A DNA stretch of 5,791 bases from Propionibacteriaceae bacterium (lineage in GTDB: Bacteria > Actinomycetota > Actinomycetes > Propionibacteriales > Propionibacteriaceae), in contig JAIRXX010000079.1 in assembly GCA_031268065.1 (NCBI GenBank), positions 1 to 5,791 on the forward strand, written 5' to 3'. Of the stretch, positions 1 to 3,847 are shown one piece after another (position 1 is the stretch's first letter; each line of letters opens with the position of its first letter). Below the pieces are notes generated by a model that was not told the DNA's origin, ran no database searches, and worked only from the letters and a program-made list of their open reading frames with translations. Both the position numbers and the translations under genes were made by a program.

Positions 1-552
1 GTCGGCGATGATCGCGGCGACCCTGAAAGCCACCGGGCGGTCACCCTCGCGGGGAGCCAGCAGCATGGTGTCTCCGACCTCGAATCCGAAATCATCGGCG
101 GAGGCCTGGTTCAGCGCCACCCAGGGCGGATAGAGCTGCTGGCTGGCTGGGATGGCCCCGGCCACCAGCGGGAGCCGCCGCACGCCGCCCAGGTCGCCTT
201 CGGTCCAATTCAGCACGAGCGCCCCTTGCGCGACTCCGTACTGATCGGCCACCGTGCCGCCCTGCTGCGCCGTCACCACCATGCCCACCGGCTGTGGGCC
301 GATGCGGCTGGATAGCTCTTGATAGACCTCCAGCGCCGCGTCCACATCGCCAGTCAGCGGAAAGTCGAAACGGTAGGTGGCGATCCGGCCAGAGGTCTGC
401 TCGGTCTGCGCGATGAAGACCTCCTCGGTGATCGCTCCCGCCGCCGAGACGCCCACCACCGCGAGCACCCCGACCAGCATCGACAGGCAGGTCAGCAAGC
501 TGCGCAACGCGGTGGCCCGGATGTCCTTGACCACAACCGAGAAGAACCTCAT
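1..552 (-). CDS. MacB/FtsX-type ABC transporter permease, N-terminal part (cut by the left edge)
   Basis: The reading frame is open from an ATG at 552 to the left edge, giving 184 residues with no stop. It begins MRFFSVVVKDIRATALRSLL and has one strongly hydrophobic segment at about residues 17-40, as in the first membrane helix of MacB/LolC/FtsX-family permeases, which is preceded by a short basic cytoplasmic tail. Residues from about 41 onward are soluble-looking and match the expected extracytoplasmic MacB core domain in position and character, including a late Y-P-P-W-V-A-L-N stretch followed by G-F-E-V-G-D-T, a pattern I associate with this domain. The three C-terminal membrane helices expected for the family would lie outside the window. 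The start overlaps the ATPase stop by one base (TGATG), with an AGGGGGA ribosome-binding sequence inside the ATPase 3' end, so translation is probably coupled. A GTG directly before the ATG is an alternative start. The protein would form the membrane channel driven by the neighbouring ATPase; the substrate is unknown. Confidence 0.85.
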   Translation of the reverse strand, partial: MRFFSVVVKDIRATALRSLLTCLSMLVGVLAVVGVSAAGAITEEVFIAQTEQTSGRIATYRFDFPLTGDVDAALEVYQELSSRIGPQPVGMVVTAQQGGTVADQYGVAQGALVLNWTEGDLGGVRRLPLVAGAIPASQQLYPPWVALNQASADDFGFEVGDTMLLAPREGDRPVAFRVAAIIAD

Positions 553-1385
553 CACTCCCCCTCGTCGGCTAGCAGCACGAGATGCCCCGACTCCACAGCG
601 CCCCACCCCGGCAAAGCCACGCGAGCCGTCGAAGATTCATCACCCGCCGTGGGACGTGGGAAAGACTCCAACATTCGCCTCGGGCGGCTGGCGGCTGGCT
701 CCCGCGCGGCCCCCAGCCGCCCGTCGCGCAATTCGTAACGGCTGTCCATCCGCTCGGCCACGTCCGGGTCATGGGTGACCACGATCAGGCATTTCGCGGC
801 CTCGATGGCGGCTTGGCGCAGCACTTCGATGATCCGGTCGCCGGTGCCCACGTCCAGCGCCCCGGTCGGCTCGTCAGCCAAGATGATCGCCGGATTGCGG
901 ACCAGGGCGCGGGCTATCGCCACCCGCTGCTGCTCGCCGCCGGATAATTTCGCCGGCCGGGTGTCGGCCAGCTGGGACAATTCCACCCTCTCCAGCGCCT
1001 GCGCGGCCGCCTTCCGGGCAGCTTTGCCGGGCACTCTCTTCCCATAGGTGAACGGCAGCAGCACATTGTCGATCACCGAAAGGTGCGGCACCAGCGAATA
1101 ATTCTGGAAGACGAAACCGATGAAGTCGTTGCGGAACCTGGCCGCCCTGTCGTCGCTCAGCCCGGTGACAGCTGTATTGCCGATCACCAGTTCGCCCTCG
1201 TCTGGCGCAGCCATCAGGCCCAACAGGGTGAGCAGCGTCGTTTTCCCCGAGCCGGAGCGCCCGGTGACCGCGACCGATTCCCCGCGCTCCACCTTCAGAT
1301 TGACGCCGCGCAGCAATTCGAGCGTGCCAGTGGGCAGCCGCAACGAGAACGCCAGCCCTTCCGCGCACAGCGCGACTTCCGCCAT
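552..1385 (-). CDS. ABC transporter ATP-binding protein, MacB/LolD-like, with C-terminal extension
   Basis: This is a 277-residue nucleotide-binding subunit that hydrolyses ATP at the inner face of the membrane to drive the adjacent permease. All family motifs are visible: Walker A GRSGSGKT at 42-49, Q-loop glutamine at 94 (FVFQNYSLVPHLSV), signature LSGGEQQR at 147-154, Walker B IILADEP at 167-173, D-loop GALD at 175-178 and switch histidine at 205 (VVTHD). The signature context and the DEPTGALD sequence are typical of the LolD/MacB/YknY group of export ATPases. The core ends near residue 225 (ELRDGRL), where most relatives stop; about 50 further residues, rich in Arg, Pro, Ser and Ala, have no motif I recognise. 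It lies 5 bases after the adaptor gene and overlaps the permease gene by one base. No strong ribosome-binding site precedes the ATG, so translation may be coupled to the adaptor. The key ATPase residues are intact, so the protein should be functional. Confidence 0.95.
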   Translation of the reverse strand: MAEVALCAEGLAFSLRLPTGTLELLRGVNLKVERGESVAVTGRSGSGKTTLLTLLGLMAAPDEGELVIGNTAVTGLSDDRAARFRNDFIGFVFQNYSLVPHLSVIDNVLLPFTYGKRVPGKAARKAAAQALERVELSQLADTRPAKLSGGEQQRVAIARALVRNPAIILADEPTGALDVGTGDRIIEVLRQAAIEAAKCLIVVTHDPDVAERMDSRYELRDGRLGAAREPAASRPRRMLESFPRPTAGDESSTARVALPGWGAVESGHLVLLADEGE

Positions 1386-1390
1386 GCCGC

Positions 1391-2215
1391 TCAGCCCAAC
1401 CCAGGGGCGAAGGCAACCACTTGGTCGCCCTCGGCCAGGCCACTGGTGATCTCGACCCTGATCCCGTCGGTGATGCCCAGTCCGACCTCAATCCGGCTCA
1501 GCACCCCGTTCTCGACCTTGGTGACGACGCCGCGCTGGACGTCGCCCTGGACCGCGCTCACCGGCAGCGCCAACACCCCATCAGCGGAGCCGGTCTTGAT
1601 CCCCACCCGCGCGGGCAGCCCCTCTACAACAGCCGCCTCCGCGTCTAATACGCACAACACCGCCAACTGTCCCGGCTCGCCCTGCTCCGGCGAATGCGGG
1701 GCGAATACCGGGCACTGCAAGCCCCCTGGCCCGCCAGTGACCTCAGCTGTGCCCTCGCTCGGCAGCGTGTACACCCGGTAAGCGTCCGCCGCTGGCACCG
1801 TTGCCAAGATAGCGAACCGTTGCAGCCGCAGCGCAACCACCGGCAGCCCAACCGCCACCTGATCACCGTCTCCGACCAGCACCGACTCCACAACTCCGCC
1901 AACCCGCGCCACCACTGGTTTCCCGGCCACGCTCAGCAGCTGGTCCCCCTGCGCAACCCGCGCCCCAGCCTTAACACCAGCAGACACTGCGACCCGCCCC
2001 GCCTCGGGTGCCCGAACCACCACCACAGCAGCAGCGACCACCTGCCCGGAAGCCACATAAACCGAATCCAAATCGGCCCGCTGCACCGCCACCGTCTCAA
2101 CCTGCCCCGGATCAGGTGAATCGCCCGGTGCCGGAGAAATACTCCCGCACCCGGCCAGCGTAACCGCGAACACCATCGCGCCCACAGACACCACGGCCCT
2201 CAGTAGACGTCTCAT
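1391..2215 (-). CDS. Lipoprotein periplasmic-adaptor-like (MacA/HlyD family) subunit of the ABC exporter
   Basis: This 274-residue protein is predicted to be a membrane-anchored adaptor linking the exporter to the outside of the cell. The chosen ATG at 2215 gives a typical lipoprotein signal peptide: MRRLLRA, a hydrophobic stretch, then lipobox L-A-G-C with the modified cysteine at 23. An upstream TTG (2233) or ATG (2230) would only add MMNGGQ or MNGGQ, and GGTGGT lies just before the chosen start. Residues of about 68-130 form two lipoyl/biotinyl-like half-motifs (RAPEAGRV...KAGARVAQGDQL and VARVGGVVESVLVGDGDQV). They are joined by only a few residues, so the long helical hairpin that contacts TolC in Gram-negative MacA is absent, as expected in a monoderm. 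The C-terminal part (about 228-270, GVVTKVENGVLSRIEVGLG and TSGLAEGDQVV) resembles the membrane-proximal domain of MacA/HlyD proteins. Gene order adaptor-ATPase-permease matches Gram-positive YknXYZ-type operons. The substrate cannot be told from sequence; antimicrobial peptides or other amphipathic compounds are known for the family. Confidence 0.85.
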   Translation of the reverse strand: MRRLLRAVVSVGAMVFAVTLAGCGSISPAPGDSPDPGQVETVAVQRADLDSVYVASGQVVAAAVVVVRAPEAGRVAVSAGVKAGARVAQGDQLLSVAGKPVVARVGGVVESVLVGDGDQVAVGLPVVALRLQRFAILATVPAADAYRVYTLPSEGTAEVTGGPGGLQCPVFAPHSPEQGEPGQLAVLCVLDAEAAVVEGLPARVGIKTGSADGVLALPVSAVQGDVQRGVVTKVENGVLSRIEVGLGITDGIRVEITSGLAEGDQVVAFAPGLG

Positions 2216-2249
2216 TTGACCACCATTCATCAATTAGCAATTAGCTGCA

Positions 2250-2277
2250 ACTATAACAAGTATGACAACCATCCCAA
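2250..2277 (-). promoter_or_regulatory. Candidate promoter of the exporter operon
   Basis: Read on the minus strand, TTGGGA (2277-2272) and TATAGT (2255-2250) are separated by 16 bases and resemble -35 and -10 hexamers (4/6 and 5/6 to consensus). The -10 lies about 35 bases before the adaptor ATG. An overlapping alternative is TTGTCA (2268-2263) with GCTAAT (2245-2240), 17 bases apart. Found by eye only. Confidence 0.35.
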
Positions 2278-2314
2278 CGACCGATTTAGGCATCACTCAT
2301 ATTCATACTTGTTA
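2254..2314. repeat. 12-bp perfect inverted repeat flanking the candidate exporter promoter
   Basis: TAACAAGTATGA at 2254-2265 is repeated in exact reverse complement, TCATACTTGTTA, at 2303-2314, with 37 bases between the arms. The left arm overlaps the candidate -10 and spacer, and the right arm lies about 26 bases upstream of the candidate -35. No T-tract follows on either strand, so this does not look like an intrinsic terminator. The position suggests a two-site operator, but no regulator gene is in the window and the regulatory role is inference. Confidence 0.45.
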
Positions 2315-2355
2315 AAATAAGCCTCGAATGTGATAGCCGAGCATGAGTATGGCAG

Positions 2356-2826
2356 CTACCTTCGCGGTATGCTTAAGCAATTCGCATCAACATCAGCGGC
2401 AATCTCCGAAAAGTCACCCATTCTAGCTTTAGCCAATTGCTCGGTTTCAAATTCTTTCAAGCCATCATCAAATGATTGCCAAGCATGAAGCGTCGGCAAC
2501 TTGGCCAACTCTTCAATCGCAGCGTCACGCCTGGAAGCAGATTCTTTTTCAACAGCGTCTAAAAGCTCAAGCTTCCAGGCGCATGACCACTCCATGCCAG
2601 CATCAGTTTTCCCATAGCCTGCCTCATAATCGGCTGGCTCATCCTCATATTTATAGCGTTCATCCGCAGACCGCCAGGTAAACCCATCCGGCCAAGACAA
2701 TGAACGAACAGTGGCCTCATAATCAGCTTTGACCTCAGGAAGCTCCTGTGAATCGCTATTTCGCCCACAACCAGCCAATAACGCCAAAGCGGCAATCACA
2801 GCACAAGCTGCGAACAGACGTCTCAC
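2356..2826 (-). CDS. Small lipoprotein of unrecognised family, copy B
   Basis: I do not recognise this 156-residue protein. It begins with a lipoprotein signal peptide (MRRLFAACAVIAALALLAGC), with the lipobox cysteine at 20, so it should be anchored to the outer face of the membrane. The GTG start at 2826 is chosen because GGAGG lies 5 bases upstream and because the paralogue in this window starts at the same residue; the frame is open up to 3036, but that stretch belongs to a pseudogene remnant. The mature part is acidic and probably largely helical. It shares with copy A the motifs LPEVKA (29-34), WPDG (45-48), WRSADERYK (51-59), YEAGYG (67-72), CAW plus LELL (82-89), RDAAI-ELAKLPTL (100-113) and GDFSEIA (137-143). 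Hand alignment gives very roughly 55-60% identity over the mature region. Two mature cysteines (82 and 150) are conserved and could form a disulfide. Copy B continues six residues (LSIPRR) past the cysteine where copy A ends. The DNA is AT-richer than the flanking operons. Confidence 0.75.
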   Translation of the reverse strand: MRRLFAACAVIAALALLAGCGRNSDSQELPEVKADYEATVRSLSWPDGFTWRSADERYKYEDEPADYEAGYGKTDAGMEWSCAWKLELLDAVEKESASRRDAAIEELAKLPTLHAWQSFDDGLKEFETEQLAKARMGDFSEIAADVDANCLSIPRR

Positions 2827-2831
2827 TGAAA

Positions 2832-2836
2832 CCTCC
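2832..2836 (-). promoter_or_regulatory. Ribosome-binding site that fixes the start of lipoprotein B
   Basis: On the minus strand GGAGG stands 5 bases before the GTG at 2826. No comparable site precedes the far-upstream TTG at 3036, so the shorter, signal-peptide-initiated reading is preferred. Confidence 0.7.
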
Positions 2837-2860
2837 ATATCTAGGTCTTTTGCAACGATA

Positions 2861-3036
2861 TCAGGAGCCAACAAACAAGACATAAGTTCCCGACTCGAAC
2901 CGCTCCACTGCCACCAACCCAGCCTGCTCAGCATCCACCCGTTCAAGCGAATCACCAGGTGCGGAAGAAAACCCCCGCACCTGGTGATTGCGAAAGCGAT
3001 CACTGTCGCACCCAAAGACGCCACAGCTTTCAACAA
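2861..3036 (-). pseudogene. Frameshifted remnant of an adaptor-like (MacA-type) lipoprotein gene, 5' end only
   Basis: The minus-strand translation from 3036 reads LLKAVASLGATVIAFAITRC, which aligns without gaps to residues 4-23 of the intact adaptor (LLRAVVSVGAMVFAVTLAGC). After a one-base deletion near 2962 the match resumes in the next frame: APGDS, then LVAVERFESGTYV against the adaptor's APGDS, then TVAVQRADLDSVYV. A stop follows at 2863-2861. The lipobox L-A-G-C has become I-T-R-C, no start codon with a ribosome-binding site is present, and only about 57 codons remain, so it cannot make a functional adaptor. Its first bases overlap the last codons of lipoprotein A (stop at 3032-3030), as if a deletion had fused the lipoprotein tail to adaptor codon 4. 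One frame of the remnant runs on into lipoprotein B and could mislead start-site calling. Homology was judged by hand alignment within the window. Confidence 0.7.
2950..2989. repeat. Perfect 15-bp inverted repeat with 10-base loop
   Basis: AATCACCAGGTGCGG (2950-2964) pairs perfectly with CCGCACCTGGTGATT (2975-2989) around loop AAGAAAACCC. In single-stranded RNA or DNA this would make a very stable GC-rich hairpin. It lies wholly within the adaptor remnant, between the two lipoprotein genes. No T-run follows on either strand, so a standard intrinsic terminator is not supported. A role in transcript stability or in reducing readthrough between lipoprotein A and B is possible but unproven. Confidence 0.8.
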
Positions 3037-3491
3037 TTCGCCTCCACATATGAGGCAATTTCGGAAAAATCGCCAAGGCGGGCATTTCCCAAATATTCGT
3101 TCAAGAGTTCTTGCGCACCTTCATCGTAATGCTTCCAACCCGGAAGAGTCGGCAATTTAGCCAACTCAGCAATCGCCGCATCGCGTTTGGGTGACAAATT
3201 ATCATTCACGGCATTTAACAGCTCTAAATCCCAAGCGCATAACCACTCTGATGTAGCAGAGCCGGTACCGTATCCCGCCTCATAAATAGTTGGCTCAGTT
3301 TCATCCTCATTCTTATAACGCTCGTCTGCTGACCGCCATTCATAGCCATCTGGCCAGGTCAATGACCGAGCAGCTTCTTCATATTCAGCTTTTACTTCAG
3401 GCAGGTCCATCCAACCATCACGGCCTGAGAAACAACCAGCCAACATCGCCAAAGCGGCAATCACAGCACAAGCTGCGAACAGACGTCTCAT
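3030..3491 (-). CDS. Small lipoprotein of unrecognised family, copy A
   Basis: This 153-residue protein is the paralogue of copy B, with no function that I recognise. The ATG at 3491 is preceded 4 bases upstream by a run of six G, and gives the signal peptide MRRLFAACAVIAALAMLAGC with lipidation expected at Cys20. An in-frame upstream extension to 3560 would bury the signal peptide and is rejected. The mature region has LPEVKA (30-35), WPDG (46-49), WRSADERYK (52-60), YEAGYG (70-75), EWLCAWDLELL (83-92 region), RDAAIAELAKLPTL (103-116) and GDFSEIA (140-146), and ends at a cysteine (ANC, 151-153). Cys85 and Cys153 match the two mature cysteines of copy B and are candidates for a disulfide. The conserved Trp, Asp, Tyr and Cys positions suggest a folded extracellular domain under selection. 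The gene is the first of the minus-strand group and diverges from the antitoxin gene; its own promoter should lie in 3492-3617, where I see no convincing hexamers. The gene's last codons overlap the adaptor remnant. Confidence 0.8.
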   Translation of the reverse strand: MRRLFAACAVIAALAMLAGCFSGRDGWMDLPEVKAEYEEAARSLTWPDGYEWRSADERYKNEDETEPTIYEAGYGTGSATSEWLCAWDLELLNAVNDNLSPKRDAAIAELAKLPTLPGWKHYDEGAQELLNEYLGNARLGDFSEIASYVEANC

Positions 3492-3582
3492 CGAACCCCC
3501 CACATCCCCATTGAACACTCGCAACGCTACCAAGCGACACAAGCAAGCCCATCGCTTCACCCTTGTTGGAGTTGACGCGCTA

Positions 3583-3590
3583 GACCGGTC
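3583..3590. promoter_or_regulatory. Possible antitoxin operator palindrome
   Basis: GACCGGTC is an 8-base perfect palindrome between a TTGACG (-35-like, 3572-3577) and the antitoxin start, flanked by CTAG at 3580 and 3597. Phd/YefM antitoxins commonly repress their own promoter at short palindromes, so the position is suggestive. It is short enough to occur by chance, and no good -10 hexamer was found. Confidence 0.25.
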
Positions 3591-3617
3591 AGGAATCTAG
3601 TCAGCTTGGAGATGTCG

Positions 3618-3827
3618 ATGACAACCCAATGGCCGGTGCGGGATGCCAAAGCCCAGTTCAGCGAGCTACTGAGAACTTGTTTGGAGCAAGGACCGCAGGT
3701 CATCACCAAGCGTGGCAAGGAGACCGCCGTCGTTGTTTCGACCGAAGAATGGCACCTCATGCGTAAGGCGCCAGAGCCGACGCTGAAGCAGTTGTTGACA
3801 ACGGATCAACGACGCGCCGACCCATAA
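3618..3827 (+). CDS. Phd/YefM-type antitoxin, orphan (no toxin gene adjacent)
   Basis: This is a 69-residue protein from the ATG at 3618, chosen because GGAG lies 6 bases upstream; ATG 3612 and TTG 3606 would only lengthen the N-terminus slightly. Residues 5-45 read W-P-V-R-D-A-K-A-Q-F-S-E-L-L, then GPQVITKRGKETAVVVSTEEW, the hallmark pattern of the Phd/YefM DNA-binding fold. In this family that fold dimerises, binds the operon's own promoter and presents a disordered C-terminal tail that wraps and inhibits a PIN, Fic or RelE-type toxin. The tail here (TLKQLLTTDQRRADP) resembles the first part of the toxin-binding tails of relatives but stops early, so the C-terminus may be shortened. A toxin gene would normally follow directly, but the next 20 bases lead to the convergent fusA stop. 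The gene is therefore either a relic of a toxin-antitoxin module or a solitary regulator. It is the only plus-strand gene in the window. Confidence 0.8.
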   Translation: MTTQWPVRDAKAQFSELLRTCLEQGPQVITKRGKETAVVVSTEEWHLMRKAPEPTLKQLLTTDQRRADP

Positions 3828-3847
3828 TGGCACAGCGACTAGCCTGG

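Larger units (their letters stand above)
2782..3490. repeat. 44-bp perfect direct repeat covering the two lipoprotein signal peptides
   Basis: Positions 2782-2825 and 3447-3490 are identical base for base. Each copy covers nearly the whole signal-peptide coding region of one lipoprotein gene, from within the start codon to about codon 15. Similarity continues a little further, with a few mismatches, towards the lipobox. The mature coding regions are much more diverged. Confidence 0.85.

Noticed and set aside
1083..1781. Long plus-strand frame opposite the ATPase and adaptor genes
   Set aside because: Low-complexity Pro/Ser/Thr-rich shadow of two well-supported minus-strand genes.
2231..2244. 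Tandem CAATTAG repeat upstream of the adaptor start
   Set aside because: Just two 7-base units in AT-rich spacer; no further copies or known role.
2228..2275. A possible third lipoprotein tail (frame ending A-A-N-C-stop) just before the adaptor gene
   Set aside because: Only about 18 bases resemble the ends of lipoproteins A and B; upstream of that the similarity vanishes, so chance cannot be excluded.
2318..2343. Possible terminator after lipoprotein B (GCCTCG...CCGAGC)
   Set aside because: Only four consecutive base pairs form around a long loop, too weak for a terminator hairpin.
2472..3160. Plus-strand frames across the lipoprotein block
   Set aside because: They have no recognisable domains or ribosome-binding sites and lie opposite genes or the remnant supported by paralogy.
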